This document shows, piece by piece, positions 1 through 9,501 of a stretch of DNA of 64,000 bases (its first letter is position 1; each line of letters begins with the position of its first letter). The stretch is from an uncultured Gammaproteobacteria bacterium. Lineage in GTDB: Bacteria; Pseudomonadota; Gammaproteobacteria; Eutrophobiales; Eutrophobiaceae. The notes under the pieces were generated by a model. That model was not told where the DNA came from and made no database searches. It saw only the letters and a program-made list of their open reading frames with translations. Where the stretch lies: positions 1 to 64,000 of the forward strand of contig CATOTD010000009.1 in the NCBI GenBank assembly GCA_951812995.1, read 5' to 3'. The translations under genes and the position numbers were made by a program.

Positions 1-91
1 TTTCCCTTCCAGCTTCAACATTATAGGCAATGATAAGTTGCCATTAAGCCTCGGACCCGATAAACAAACCCTGCCTTGAGAAGACCAGGGG

Positions 92-283
92 GAGACCTTT
101 GCACAAAACACCTTATTGCTCGCTTTGCCCTAGTACCTTGGCTTGAGGCGTGGTCGGACCGGGTTGGGCGAGGCTGAGTGTGACGTGGGTTGAGTCGAGT
201 CAAGTGGGGTCGGGCTGAGTGTGGTGTGGGTTGAGGCGGGTCAAGTGGGGTCGGGTCGGGTGTCGCTTTAGTGCAAAGGTCTC
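92..283. repeat. MITE-like element with 13-bp perfect inverted repeats and a GT-rich core
   Basis: GAGACCTTTGCAC at 92-104 is repeated in exact inverted orientation (GTGCAAAGGTCTC) at 271-283. Between them, roughly 140-265, lies a low-complexity G/T-rich stretch made of imperfect direct repeats of a gggt(t/c)gag/tcaagtggggtcggg type. No credible gene lies inside. Short terminal repeats around a non-coding core fit a miniature inverted-repeat element, and the terminal sequence resembles ends of some IS5-family elements as I remember them. No target duplication is obvious. The element ends 13 bases before the coq7 stop codon. Confidence 0.55.
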
Positions 284-296
284 ATGCTGTATAAAG

Positions 297-971
297 TTAT
301 ATCCGATAGGCTGTTTTGGTCATGATCTTTGCAGTAATAGCCATCAGGCGTTCCACTTGTTTTGGCAGTTTATTGGCACCGACAGCCTCAGCCGTTGTGG
401 CATGATGTAACTCATCCTCACGCATTTGTTCAAGTATGGCGCGACTACGATGGTCATGTTCAGCCAATTGCTTTAGGTGCCCATCGAGATGTCTCACCAC
501 CTGATGTTCAGTTTCTGCCAGGAAAGCTAAATTCCATTTGTCGCCGCAACACCCGGCAATAATGCCCATACTGAATGCACCCATATACCAGACAGGCACG
601 AGGTAACTCGTATGATCGTCCAGCTCTTGTAGCCGCGCCTCACACCAATCGAGATGATCAATTTCTTCATCAGCAGATTGTTGCAACTTTTCTTTGAGCG
701 CGTCGTCTTTGGCGGTTAATGTCTGCGCCTTATACAGTGCTTGAGCCGCAATCTCACCGGCATGATTAACACGCATCAAACCAGATAAATGTCTTTTTTC
801 ATGCTCGCAAAGATCATCCCTAGCACAAGCGGCCGCTGGATAAGGCCTTTTTTTACGCTGGGGTTTGCGCTGGTAGATATCGCTCAAGGCATTATCCACA
901 AACATAATGCAACGATCTAATGTGTTGTATTGTCTTGATTTCATTGTTTTTTCAATTTCCTTAGCGCTCAC
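297..971 (-). CDS. coq7: Coq7-type demethoxyubiquinone hydroxylase
   Basis: This is a di-iron monooxygenase that hydroxylates the demethoxyubiquinone ring, a late step of ubiquinone biosynthesis at the inner membrane. The 224-residue product shows the family's ferritin-like ligand pattern: MRVNHAGEIAAQALY, then DEEIDHLDWCEARL (ExxH), AETEHQVV and REDELHH (ExxH). The annotated start gives nine extra residues; an in-frame ATG at residue 10 (MKSRQYNTLDR) aligns better with the usual N-terminus, so the true start may be at 944. The gene stands alone, divergent from rplM. Gammaproteobacteria use either Coq7 or the flavoprotein UbiF for this step, so this genome probably lacks ubiF (inference). Confidence 0.93.
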   Translation of the reverse strand: MSAKEIEKTMKSRQYNTLDRCIMFVDNALSDIYQRKPQRKKRPYPAAACARDDLCEHEKRHLSGLMRVNHAGEIAAQALYKAQTLTAKDDALKEKLQQSADEEIDHLDWCEARLQELDDHTSYLVPVWYMGAFSMGIIAGCCGDKWNLAFLAETEHQVVRHLDGHLKQLAEHDHRSRAILEQMREDELHHATTAEAVGANKLPKQVERLMAITAKIMTKTAYRI

Positions 972-1058
972 ATAAATATATATTCTAATACATTACCCCA
1001 AACAAAAGATCGTTAAACCAAACGCAATATATAGGATGAAAATATCACCCTTAATGAT

Positions 1059-1087
1059 TTGACAGATCACAGGTCAATCCGTACTAT
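1059..1087 (+). promoter_or_regulatory. sigma70 promoter of rplM-rpsI
   Basis: TTGACA (1059-1064), a 17-base spacer and TACTAT (1082-1087) form a near-consensus promoter. The rplM ATG is 45 bases after the -10 element, with an AGGA ribosome binding site at 1121-1124. No other comparable match is seen in the intergenic region. Confidence 0.75.
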
Positions 1088-1132
1088 TGCCCTCTTTTTT
1101 TACTTGGCTCATCCGATTATTCAGGAATTCGC

Positions 1133-1561
1133 ATGAAAACCTTCTCTGCAACACCTGCTGATATCAAGCGCGACTGGTTCGTCGTTGATGCTACAGGCAA
1201 AACTTTAGGTCGTTTAGCGACTACAATCGCAAGTCGCCTGCGTGGCAAGCATAAAGCTGAATATACACCGCATATAGACATGGGCGACTATATCATCGTC
1301 ATCAATGCAAAATATATACATGTCTCTGGAAAAAAGCGAACAGACAAACTATATCACCATCACACAGGCTTCCCGGGTGGTATAAAATCAACCAGTTTTG
1401 AGAAATTGATTGCCCAGAAGCCAGAAAAAATAATCGAAATCGCTGTAAAAGGTATGTTGCCCAAAGGGCCATTAGGTCGTGACATGTTTCGCAAACTGAA
1501 AGTTTACCCTGATACAAAACATCAGCATGCAGCACAACAACCCCAGATACTGGAGATCTAG
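1133..1561 (+). CDS. rplM: 50S ribosomal protein L13
   Basis: The protein is a large-subunit ribosomal protein of 142 residues, the same length as E. coli L13. Family features visible include the N-terminal [43 protein letters not shown] and the C-terminal [22 protein letters not shown]. It is the first gene of the conserved rplM-rpsI operon; the rpsI start lies five bases beyond its TAG stop, so the two are likely translated in a coupled way. Confidence 0.98.
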   Translation: MKTFSATPADIKRDWFVVDATGKTLGRLATTIASRLRGKHKAEYTPHIDMGDYIIVINAKYIHVSGKKRTDKLYHHHTGFPGGIKSTSFEKLIAQKPEKIIEIAVKGMLPKGPLGRDMFRKLKVYPDTKHQHAAQQPQILEI

Positions 1562-1565
1562 AGAT

Positions 1566-1958
1566 ATGTCAGGACAAGTTTATTACCGTACTGGAAGACG
1601 CAAGAGCGCAGTGGCAAGGGTATTCTTAAAACGTGGTACGGGATTGATTACTATCAATAATCGAACACTTAGCCAATATTTTGGACGTGAAACAGGCCAG
1701 ATGATTGTGCGTCAACCATTGGAAACCATTGCAATGTTAGATCAATTTGATTTCAATATTACTGTTAAAGGCGGTGGTATTTCTGGTCAAGCGGGTGCGA
1801 TACGCCATGGTATTACCCGCGCGTTGATGGCATATGACGACACATTGCGCAGACCTTTACGAAAAGCGGGTTTTGTCACCCGTGATGCGCGTGAAGTTGA
1901 ACGTAAAAAAGTTGGCCTACACAAGGCTCGTAAGCGTCCTCAGTATTCCAAACGTTAA
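1566..1958 (+). CDS. rpsI: 30S ribosomal protein S9
   Basis: The product is small-subunit protein S9, 130 residues from the ATG at 1566, equal to the E. coli length. A longer reading from 1527 would overlap rplM and adds non-conserved residues. Diagnostic stretches are [19 protein letters not shown] near the N-terminus, [19 protein letters not shown] in the middle and the basic C-terminus [17 protein letters not shown], whose last arginine contacts P-site tRNA in known ribosomes. It is the second gene of the rplM-rpsI operon. Confidence 0.98.
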   Translation: MSGQVYYRTGRRKSAVARVFLKRGTGLITINNRTLSQYFGRETGQMIVRQPLETIAMLDQFDFNITVKGGGISGQAGAIRHGITRALMAYDDTLRRPLRKAGFVTRDAREVERKKVGLHKARKRPQYSKR

Positions 1959-2049
1959 TACCGATTAGTTTAAGTCTCCCTCCTCTTTACCTAACGGTTG
2001 CGCACGCGCCAGTAAAGTGGGCCAATATTTGTCACCAACGGGTGTTGAA

Positions 2050-3426
2050 TCATACATAATACTCGGCGGTATAACGCCAGGCTTGGGTAGGTGATTCAGA
2101 TTGTTTTATGCCCGCTTTGCGTTTCAATTCGTCTAAAAATTGTCTCTTATTTTGTATTGACTCCCATACGACAGGCAAAAAAGTCGCTCTGGCACTATTC
2201 TTTTGAATGATTAAACCATCAATATTGGGACGCAATTGATTAAGTAAATCATCTTCGCCGTTAAAAGCGAGCGGTATAGCGGGGGTCAATATCGACAAAC
2301 TGATCTCGATTTGTTTGTATTCATCAGCCGTGAGCGGTTTAAAGCGCGGATCAGAGAATGCAGCAGCATAGGCATATTGTGCCACAGCCTCTATCAGAGG
2401 TGCGTGTGCTTCGGTGATGCCAATGCAACCCCGCAATTTGGCATGCAGTTTTAAGGTAATGAATACAGCATATTGTTTTCTAAGTCGTGCATTGTAGTTT
2501 TCAAGTTTAGGCTTATAAGCACGGCCCTTCTCAAGACCGTGCACAATGCTTTTATTGATGACATCAAAGACTATCGTCTTATCTTCATTATTCAGTATTG
2601 AGTCATCAGAATTAGTAAACAACGCATAAGCACCATAGCCAACAACACGATCTTTTGTGCCCGCCGTGTCACCCGAGTTACGCAGATCAAGTTTTTGTAT
2701 ACGCATCTTTTTTTCCTGCGCGATTTTTAACAAACCGCGTATGGGCATACAGCCACAGGCTTGATCCGGACCGATTGCCGCATACTCAAAGTTTTCGATC
2801 AGACGACTCGTGTCGTTGTCTTTTTTGAGTGCTGTCTCATAATCTAAGTAGTGGCTGAGATCAGAGCTGATCACAATCAAGGTTTCGTCGCCTTCCCAGA
2901 GATCGTTCAGCAGCGTGGCGACTTGTTCGACGTGAGCCGCACCGAGCAATAAAGGCACGAGCGTGAAGTCATCAAGCACCTTTTGTAAAAAAGGGAGCTG
3001 TACTTCAAGGCTATGTTCTAGTTCATGCGCAGCATCCGAAAAATGCACATCAGGATAATTTTCCAACTGGTTTATTAATTTTGTGTCTATGGCAATATTG
3101 CCGAGCGGAGTGGCAAAATGTGTATTTGATGGCAGGGCTATGCCCTTGACGTAAACGCGATGAGCTGGACCCAATAACACAACGCGTGTAATTTGATTTT
3201 TGAATAATGCAATATGTGAATAGACACTGGCTGCGATTTGACCTGAATAAATAAAGCCAGCATGAGGCGCAATAATTGCCTTAGGTGGTTTAACAGCAGA
3301 TACTTTTTTATGCAGAAAATCATCCAGCAATTTACGCAACTGGTTTGTTTTTTTTGGATAGAAGCTACCCGCAACCGCAGGTGCTCTGATAGAAAGTCGG
3401 CGTTGCTGTAACGTGCTTGTAGTCAT
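2050..3426 (-). CDS. AmmeMemoRadiSam system protein: MEMO1 domain fused to AMMECR1 domain
   Basis: A 458-residue protein joins two families that are often separate genes. Residues ~14-270 are a MEMO1-like domain (RAPAVAGSFYP, IIAPHAGFIYSGQIAASVYSHI, VVLLGPAHRVY, VISSDLSHYLDYETA, PDQACGCMPI), a non-haem-iron-dioxygenase-like fold. Residues ~285-458 are an AMMECR1 domain with the signature LRGCIG near residue 332. The two families plus a radical SAM enzyme form the AmmeMemoRadiSam set, whose biochemical role is unknown to me. The radical SAM partner is divergent 85 bp away, so shared regulation from the intergenic region is plausible. Confidence 0.92.
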   Translation of the reverse strand: MTTSTLQQRRLSIRAPAVAGSFYPKKTNQLRKLLDDFLHKKVSAVKPPKAIIAPHAGFIYSGQIAASVYSHIALFKNQITRVVLLGPAHRVYVKGIALPSNTHFATPLGNIAIDTKLINQLENYPDVHFSDAAHELEHSLEVQLPFLQKVLDDFTLVPLLLGAAHVEQVATLLNDLWEGDETLIVISSDLSHYLDYETALKKDNDTSRLIENFEYAAIGPDQACGCMPIRGLLKIAQEKKMRIQKLDLRNSGDTAGTKDRVVGYGAYALFTNSDDSILNNEDKTIVFDVINKSIVHGLEKGRAYKPKLENYNARLRKQYAVFITLKLHAKLRGCIGITEAHAPLIEAVAQYAYAAAFSDPRFKPLTADEYKQIEISLSILTPAIPLAFNGEDDLLNQLRPNIDGLIIQKNSARATFLPVVWESIQNKRQFLDELKRKAGIKQSESPTQAWRYTAEYYV

Positions 3427-3511
3427 AATGATTCAAGTCAAGGTTTTGTTGTTGAGATTATAGGACTAATATTATTGGAACGTCATCGAAAAAGAAAGAT
3501 TACGACATTAC

Positions 3512-4597
3512 ATGGAAACAATCGTTAAAACCAAATATTGGCACGCATTAAAAGATGGCCGAATACAGTGTGATATTTGCCCGCGGGAATGTAAATTAAA
3601 GAATGGTCAGCGCGGACTTTGTTTTGTCCGCGCCTGTGAAGAGGATCAAATCGTTTTGACGACTTATGGCCGTTCCAGTGGTTTTTGTATTGATCCGATT
3701 GAAAAAAAACCACTCAATCATTTTTATCCTGGCAGTGCGGTTCTTTCCTTTGGTACGGCGGGTTGTAATCTAGCCTGCAAATTCTGTCAAAATTGGGATA
3801 TTAGTAAATCACGGCAAATGGATACACTGGCTGATATGGCAAGCCCTGAGGCTATTGCCACAGCCGCAAAAGCATCTAACTGTCGTAGTATCGCTTTTAC
3901 TTATAATGATCCGGTTGTCTTTCATGAATATGCGATTGATGTTGCGCTGGCTTGTCGTCATCTCGATATAAAAACGGTTGCTGTCTCTGCAGGTTATGTG
4001 TGCCCGCAGCCACGGGCGGAGTTTTATCGTTATATAGATGCGGTCAATATTGATCTGAAGGCATTTACAGAAGATTTCTATCGTCGCATTACAGGTAGCC
4101 ATCTTGGTGCTGTATTGGAAACACTGTCTTACCTTAAACACGAAACTGATGTCTGGTTGGAGATAACAAATTTAGTCATTCCTGGTGAAAATGATTCTGA
4201 TAAGGAGATTAATCAAATGACTGAATGGATCATGTCTGCCTTAGGCCCGGACGTACCATTGCATTTTTCAGCATTTCACCCAGACTGGAAAATGCGCGAT
4301 AAACCCCGAACTGCTTTAAAAACGCTACAACGGGCAAGATCGATTGCCATAATAAATGGATTGAATTACGTCTATACGGGTAATGTTCATGATAGATCAG
4401 GCGATACGACATTTTGTCATGAATGTGGTGAAGAATTAATTGTGCGTGATTGGTATGAAATTAAAGAATGGACGCTTAATGGGCAGGGGCAATGCGCAAG
4501 GTGTCACGCAATGTGTGCGGGCATCTTTGCCGCCGAACAAGGTGATTGGGGTTCAAAACGGGTGCCTGTAAAGTTGGGTCACGCCTGTGAGTCGTGA
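3512..4597 (+). CDS. AmmeMemoRadiSam system radical SAM enzyme
   Basis: This 361-residue radical SAM protein resembles pyruvate-formate-lyase activating enzymes. The [4Fe-4S]/SAM motif CxxxCxxC is visible as CNLACKFCQNW near residues 90-100. An N-terminal cysteine group (CDICPRECKLKNGQRGLC) and a C-terminal one (CHECGEEL, CARCHAMCAG) could bind additional metal. The sequence TAGCNLACKFCQNWDIS and the adjacency to the MEMO1-AMMECR1 fusion place it in the AmmeMemoRadiSam family rather than with a true formate-lyase activase; no pyruvate formate-lyase gene is nearby. Its substrate cannot be told from the sequence. Confidence 0.92.
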   Translation: METIVKTKYWHALKDGRIQCDICPRECKLKNGQRGLCFVRACEEDQIVLTTYGRSSGFCIDPIEKKPLNHFYPGSAVLSFGTAGCNLACKFCQNWDISKSRQMDTLADMASPEAIATAAKASNCRSIAFTYNDPVVFHEYAIDVALACRHLDIKTVAVSAGYVCPQPRAEFYRYIDAVNIDLKAFTEDFYRRITGSHLGAVLETLSYLKHETDVWLEITNLVIPGENDSDKEINQMTEWIMSALGPDVPLHFSAFHPDWKMRDKPRTALKTLQRARSIAIINGLNYVYTGNVHDRSGDTTFCHECGEELIVRDWYEIKEWTLNGQGQCARCHAMCAGIFAAEQGDWGSKRVPVKLGHACES

Positions 4598-4618
4598 TTA
4601 AATCAGTTGCATAAAGTC

Positions 4619-4647
4619 TTGAAAATGTTTCGGTAGCCCTGTACTAT
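4619..4647 (+). promoter_or_regulatory. sigma70 promoter of tRNA-fMet and the rimP-nusA-infB operon
   Basis: TTGAAA (4619-4624), 17 bases, then TACTAT (4642-4647). It is followed at once by the GC-rich discriminator GCGCGACC, the pattern associated with stringent (ppGpp) control of stable RNA genes. The tRNA starts 14 bases after the -10 element. Confidence 0.78.
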
Positions 4648-4660
4648 GCGCGACCTCTGA

Positions 4661-4737
4661 TGCGGGGTGGAGCAGTCTGGCAGCTCGTCGGGCTCATAAC
4701 CCGAAGGTCGCAGGTTCAAATCCTGCCCCCGCTACCA
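4661..4737 (+). tRNA. metY: initiator tRNA-fMet (CAU)
   Basis: The 77-base tRNA includes an encoded CCA. It has the initiator hallmarks: three G-C pairs closing the anticodon stem (GGG-CTCATAA-CCC) and an unpaired first acceptor position. Here position 1/72 is U/U, whereas E. coli has C/A. Its location just upstream of rimP-nusA-infB matches metY in E. coli, and it is probably processed from the same primary transcript. Confidence 0.97.
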
Positions 4738-4766
4738 TCGTTAGAAACAATTCTGGTTAGTTGCAG

Positions 4767-4794
4767 GATCGATCTTATACAAAGATGAGCGATC
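4767..4794 (+). other. hairpin in the tRNA-rimP spacer
   Basis: GATCGATCTT (4767-4776) can pair with AAGAT (4782-4786) plus CGATC (4790-4794), leaving a three-base bulge and a five-base loop. No T-tract follows, so it is not a terminator. It might be a processing site separating the tRNA from the mRNA. A TATAAT at 4859-4864 could be a secondary -10 element for rimP, but no good -35 is visible. Confidence 0.3.
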
Positions 4795-4890
4795 TGCCGT
4801 AGCAAACTATGGATACGATTAAGCGCTGGTCCTTGTGGCAGAGCGGATATAAATTGGCTATAATCATCGCACGATTTTATAGTTTTTAAG

Positions 4891-4914
4891 AAGTGGGCCT
4901 TGTGCCCATTTTTT
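4891..4914 (+). terminator. terminator-like leader hairpin before rimP
   Basis: AAGTGGGC (4891-4898) pairs with GCCCATTT (4904-4911) around the loop CTTGT, and a run of T follows. The hairpin ends only 12 bases before the rimP ATG. Such intrinsic-terminator-shaped leaders are known upstream of rimP in other gammaproteobacteria and are thought to attenuate the operon. NusA, encoded next, is a plausible feedback factor (inference). Confidence 0.6.
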
Positions 4915-4926
4915 GTTTCTGACTTT

Positions 4927-5382
4927 ATGTACAGACAAAATCAGTCATTGCTCAATTTATTTAGACCAGCGGTAAAAGCTTTAGGGTTTGAGTTATTGGG
5001 TATTGATTTAAACCAGAACGCCCAGCGTTCTATATTGCGGATATATATAGATAAGGATGCTGGTATAACATTAGATGATTGTGTATTAGTGAGTCGGCAG
5101 TTAACGGGTTTGCTTGATGTGGAAGATCCAATACCAGGTCATTATGAATTGGAAGTTTCATCCCCGGGTTTGGACCGGCCACTCTTCACGGCCGAACAGC
5201 TTGGGAAGTGCGTCGGCAAAACTATCAAGTTGCGTCTGTATGAGAAACAGGCGGGTCGAAGACAATATATTGGTTTATTGATCTCGGTTGAAGAAGATTT
5301 GATTCGCATTCACTGTGATGCTGAAGACATTGAAGTACCGCTACACTTGATTGATACAGCACGATTAGTGCCACAGTTTTAA
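4927..5382 (+). CDS. rimP: ribosome maturation factor RimP
   Basis: RimP assists 30S subunit maturation. Starting at the ATG at 4927 (MYRQNQSLLNLFRPAVKALGFELLGIDL) the product is 151 residues, the family's normal size. An upstream in-frame start at 4900 would lie inside the leader hairpin and is less likely. Conserved features are LRIYIDKDAGITLDDCVLVSRQL and the motif YELEVSSPGLDRPL at residues ~75-90. It is the first protein gene of the rimP-nusA-infB-rbfA-truB-rpsO-pnp cluster. Confidence 0.95.
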   Translation: MYRQNQSLLNLFRPAVKALGFELLGIDLNQNAQRSILRIYIDKDAGITLDDCVLVSRQLTGLLDVEDPIPGHYELEVSSPGLDRPLFTAEQLGKCVGKTIKLRLYEKQAGRRQYIGLLISVEEDLIRIHCDAEDIEVPLHLIDTARLVPQF

Positions 5383-5400
5383 ATTTTAACGGCAGGATAA

Positions 5401-6933
5401 ATGAATAAAGAAATATTAATGGTTGTTGATGTTGTTTGTAATGAAAAGGGTGTTGCTAAAGACATCATTTTTGAAGCAATAGAAGCGGCGCTTGCAAGTG
5501 CAACTAAAAAACGTAATCGTGAAGACATAGAGTCGCGTGTCAGCATTGATCGTGAAACAGGAGATTATAGTACATTCCGTTGTTGGGAAGTGGTTGCTGA
5601 TGAACCCGAAGCACTTGAGATGCCGACAAAACAGATCTGTTTGAATGCCGCCAAAGAGAAAAATGCGGATATTGAGGTTGGCCAATTTATAGAAGAGCCC
5701 ATGGCCTCGGTTGAGTTTGGTCGTATTGCAGCGCAAACAGCCAAGCAGGTTATTGTGCAGAAGGTTCGTGAAGCAGAACGCGCACAGGTCATCGACCTCT
5801 ATCGAGATCGTGTTGGCGAGATGGTGAGCGGTATCGTAAAACGTGTTGAACGCATTGGCGTTATCATGGATCTTGGCAATAATGCAGAGGCATTTGTTCC
5901 TAAAGAATATCTGATCCCGCGTGAATCTGTACGGCAGGGCGATCGTATTCGTGCTTATCTACAAGAGGTGAAACCGGACCTTACCCGCGGGCCACAATTA
6001 TTTTTAAGTCGTGCCGCACCCGAACTTCTGATTGAATTATTCAGAATTGAAGTACCAGAAATCAATGAAGGCATGATAGATATAATCAATGGTGCACGCG
6101 ACCCAGGTGCGCGTGCCAAGATAGCGGTTAAAGCAAATGACCCGCGTATTGATCCGATTGGTGCTTGTGTTGGTTTGCGTGGTTCAAGAGTGCAGGCCGT
6201 TTCTAATGAGTTGAGTGGCGAACGGGTTGATATCATTCTTTGGGATGAGAATCCGGCACAATTTGTTATTAACGCAATGGCCCCGGCAGAAGTAGCCTCG
6301 ATCATCGTTGATGAAGATACACGCATAATGGAGGTGGCTGTCGATGAAGAAAACTTAGCCCAGGCGATTGGTCGTGGTGGTCAAAACGTTAAACTTGCAA
6401 GTGAGCTGACGGGATGGGACATCAATGTAATATCCGTTGCCGAAGCCGATGAAAAGAGTGAAGCTGAAGCCGAATCATTATCGGCTATGTTCATGGAGCA
6501 GCTTGGTGTTGATGAAGAAGTCGCCATAATTTTAGTACAAGAAGGGTTTTTAAGCATTGAAGAAGTTGCTTATGTGCCAGAAAAAGAGATGCTGGCTATT
6601 GAAGAGTTTGATGATGATTTAGTCAATGAATTACGTGAACGTGCCAAAGACATTATGCTGACGCACGCGATTGCCAATGAAGAGAAACTAAGTGGTGCCA
6701 AGCCCGATGATGATTTACTGTCTATGGCAGATATGGACAAGACCCTAGCTTATAAACTGGCAAGTAATGGTGTGATCAGCATGGAAGATTTAGCGGAACA
6801 GTCTGTTGATGAGTTAATGGATATGACGGACATCGAGAAAGAACGTGCTGGACAATTAATCATGACAGCACGCATACCCTGGTTTAGAACCGAAGAGTCT
6901 AATAATGAAGCAGATAGTGAGGGTACCGATTAA
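5401..6933 (+). CDS. nusA: transcription termination/antitermination factor NusA
   Basis: NusA binds RNA polymerase and modulates pausing, termination and antitermination. The 510-residue product has the full domain order: an N-terminal polymerase-binding domain (1-130), an S1 domain (~137-200, [21 protein letters not shown]), two KH domains (~230-345, with [10 protein letters not shown] and [17 protein letters not shown]) and two C-terminal acidic helix-hairpin-helix repeats (~365-500) as in gammaproteobacteria. Its TAA stop overlaps the infB ATG by one base (TAATG), which indicates translational coupling. Confidence 0.98.
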   Translation: MNKEILMVVDVVCNEKGVAKDIIFEAIEAALASATKKRNREDIESRVSIDRETGDYSTFRCWEVVADEPEALEMPTKQICLNAAKEKNADIEVGQFIEEPMASVEFGRIAAQTAKQVIVQKVREAERAQVIDLYRDRVGEMVSGIVKRVERIGVIMDLGNNAEAFVPKEYLIPRESVRQGDRIRAYLQEVKPDLTRGPQLFLSRAAPELLIELFRIEVPEINEGMIDIINGARDPGARAKIAVKANDPRIDPIGACVGLRGSRVQAVSNELSGERVDIILWDENPAQFVINAMAPAEVASIIVDEDTRIMEVAVDEENLAQAIGRGGQNVKLASELTGWDINVISVAEADEKSEAEAESLSAMFMEQLGVDEEVAIILVQEGFLSIEEVAYVPEKEMLAIEEFDDDLVNELRERAKDIMLTHAIANEEKLSGAKPDDDLLSMADMDKTLAYKLASNGVISMEDLAEQSVDELMDMTDIEKERAGQLIMTARIPWFRTEESNNEADSEGTD

Positions 6934-9491
6934 TGCCTGAAGTGACTATCAGTGAGTTCGCCGCTGAGGTAGGCATATCAGTTGGAGATCTCCAACAGCA
7001 ACTAGCTGCAGCGGGTCTTTCCAAAAAGCAGGGCACCGAGGTCATCACCAATTCTGAAAAGTCGGTGTTATTGGCATTTTTGCGCAAACAACATGGTAAG
7101 GATAAGAATGCCGAACCGCATAAAATTACACTACGGCGTAAGACCGTCAGCGAATTGCAAGTGCCTATTGCTACTCAGGGTAGCAGGACAAAACCCCGTG
7201 CAAAAACAGTCAATATTGAATTTCGAAAAAAACGCACTTACGCCAAACAGAGTGATGTTGCTGAAATCTTAAAACAGGAAGAAGAGGCGGCCAAGCTGAT
7301 TGAAGAGCAGGCCGCTGCAATCGCTAAGTCTCAAGCTGAGGCGAAAACAGAAGCCATCGCGGTGCAAGACGAGCGTGTTGCTGTCGAACAAACAGTAGCA
7401 GATGCCGCCGATCATGCTCCAGCATCAATGCCCGAGGAGACGACTGCCAAAGCAACAAACATTGTAGCAGACGCAACACAGACCGACACAATCGAAACCA
7501 GTGTCGCAATTAAGCCCGAAGTCACAAACCCAACAACACCAACGATTGCGCAAGAAGCGGTCAAGCCGCCCAGCAAAGATAAAGATAAGGATCATAAACA
7601 AAAAGCGCGTCATGGGCGGCAGGAATTACATGTTGCCAGCAAAGGTTCAGGTCGGCGACGTAAAAAAACACGACACGCGCCGATAATACGGCAATCAGCG
7701 GATAATCAACATGGTTTTGAAAAACCGACAGCGCCTATCATCAAGGAAGTTGATATTCCAGAGAGTATAACGGTGGCTGAATTGGCGCAGCGGATGTCAG
7801 TAAAAGGATCTGAAGTTGTAAAAGTCATGATGGGTATGGGCAGCATGGCGACGATTAACCAAACCATCGATCAAGAAACAGCCGGTATTGTCGTTGAAGA
7901 AATGGGGCATAAACCCCGGTTTCAGAAAGAAAATGCTTTGGAAGAAGAGATGCTCCGGGCCACGCGGCAAGGTGGCGAACAAATTACGCGCGCACCAGTC
8001 GTGACTATCATGGGGCATGTCGATCATGGTAAGACATCATTACTTGATTACATTCGTCGCACGAAGGTCGCCACTGGTGAAGCCGGCGGCATTACCCAGC
8101 ATATCGGTGCCTATCGCGTTAAGACAGATAACGGTGATATTACCTTTCTTGATACCCCGGGGCATGAGGCGTTTACTGCTATGCGCGCACGGGGTGCCAG
8201 GGTGACGGATCTTGTTGTCATTGTTGTTGCCGCCGATGATGGTGTCATGCCGCAGACTGAAGAAGCCATAAAACATGCTAAAGTCGCTGATGTCCCGATC
8301 ATTATCGTCGTCAATAAAATAGATAAGGAAAACGCTGATCCTGATCGGGTAAGACAAGAATTATCGAAATTTGATGTTATTCCCGAGAGTTGGGGCGGCG
8401 ATACTATTTTTGTGAATGTCTCCGCATTGACGGGCACAGGTGTTGATGAATTATTAGAAAACATTTTATTACAGGCAGAGATACTTGAATTAAAAGCCGT
8501 TGAGACCGGTTCCGCCGTAGGTGTCGTCATTGAGTCGCGACTAGACAAAGGTCGCGGACCTATCGCCAGCATGCTTGTGCAGAGCGGCAGGCTTAAAAAA
8601 GGCGATGTTATCTTGAGTGGTCATGAGTTTGGCCGTGTCAGAGCCATGATTGATGACAGTGGCCATGAAGTGACAGTAGCTGGCCCGTCAACACCTGTGG
8701 AGGTGTTGGGTTTATCCGGTACGCCAAATGCGGGTGATGAAATGCTCGTCGTGTCAGATGAAAAGAAAGTGAGAGAAATTGCACTGTTCAGGCAGGGTAA
8801 ATATCGTGAAACGAAGATAGCCCAACAACATGACATGAAACTCGAAAATGTGATGAACCAAATGCAAGAAGGTGAAGTTGCTTCACTCAATCTGCTGATT
8901 AAAGCTGATGTGCAAGGTTCAGCAGAAGCTTTGGTTGATGCCTTAACGCGACTCAGTAATGACGAAGTAAAGGTCACTATTATCAGTAGTGGTGTTGGCG
9001 GCATTACCGAATCTGATATCAATCTGGCCATGGCGGCGGGCGGTGTTGTGATAGGATTTAACGTGCGGGCAGATGCCAGTGCCCGTAGAATGGTCGATGC
9101 AGAAGGTATCGATCTGCGTTATTACAGCATTATTTATGATGTTATCAATGATGTTAAAGCGGCACTTAGCGGCATGTTGTCACCAGAAATCAGAGAACAA
9201 ATTACCGGTGTTGCGGAAGTGCGCGAAGTATTTCGGTCGCCAAAGTTTGGCGATATTGCAGGGTGTATGGTGATGACAGGTCGTGTTAATCGCAATAATC
9301 CTATCCGCGTGTTACGCGATAACGTTGTTATTTATGAAGGTGCGCTTGAATCATTGCGGCGTTTTAAGGATGATGTCAATGAAGTAAAGTCAGGTACTGA
9401 TTGCGGCATAGGCGTAAAAAATTATAGCGATGTACAACCGGGTGATCAGATCGAAGTGTTCGAACGCATTAGTGTTGAACGTAAACTCTGA
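6933..9491 (+). CDS. infB: translation initiation factor IF-2
   Basis: This GTPase places fMet-tRNA on the 30S subunit. The 852-residue product has IF2_N motifs at the start ([25 protein letters not shown]) and again near residue 270 ([26 protein letters not shown]). A charged, low-complexity linker lies between them. The G domain begins at ~355 with G1 [10 protein letters not shown]3 DTPGHEAF and G4 NKID, followed by domains II-IV to the C-terminus. Its stop codon is 10 bases before the rbfA start. The initiator tRNA it delivers is encoded by the first gene of the same cluster. Confidence 0.98.
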   Translation: MPEVTISEFAAEVGISVGDLQQQLAAAGLSKKQGTEVITNSEKSVLLAFLRKQHGKDKNAEPHKITLRRKTVSELQVPIATQGSRTKPRAKTVNIEFRKKRTYAKQSDVAEILKQEEEAAKLIEEQAAAIAKSQAEAKTEAIAVQDERVAVEQTVADAADHAPASMPEETTAKATNIVADATQTDTIETSVAIKPEVTNPTTPTIAQEAVKPPSKDKDKDHKQKARHGRQELHVASKGSGRRRKKTRHAPIIRQSADNQHGFEKPTAPIIKEVDIPESITVAELAQRMSVKGSEVVKVMMGMGSMATINQTIDQETAGIVVEEMGHKPRFQKENALEEEMLRATRQGGEQITRAPVVTIMGHVDHGKTSLLDYIRRTKVATGEAGGITQHIGAYRVKTDNGDITFLDTPGHEAFTAMRARGARVTDLVVIVVAADDGVMPQTEEAIKHAKVADVPIIIVVNKIDKENADPDRVRQELSKFDVIPESWGGDTIFVNVSALTGTGVDELLENILLQAEILELKAVETGSAVGVVIESRLDKGRGPIASMLVQSGRLKKGDVILSGHEFGRVRAMIDDSGHEVTVAGPSTPVEVLGLSGTPNAGDEMLVVSDEKKVREIALFRQGKYRETKIAQQHDMKLENVMNQMQEGEVASLNLLIKADVQGSAEALVDALTRLSNDEVKVTIISSGVGGITESDINLAMAAGGVVIGFNVRADASARRMVDAEGIDLRYYSIIYDVINDVKAALSGMLSPEIREQITGVAEVREVFRSPKFGDIAGCMVMTGRVNRNNPIRVLRDNVVIYEGALESLRRFKDDVNEVKSGTDCGIGVKNYSDVQPGDQIEVFERISVERKL

Positions 9492-9501
9492 TTATAAGAT
9501 C

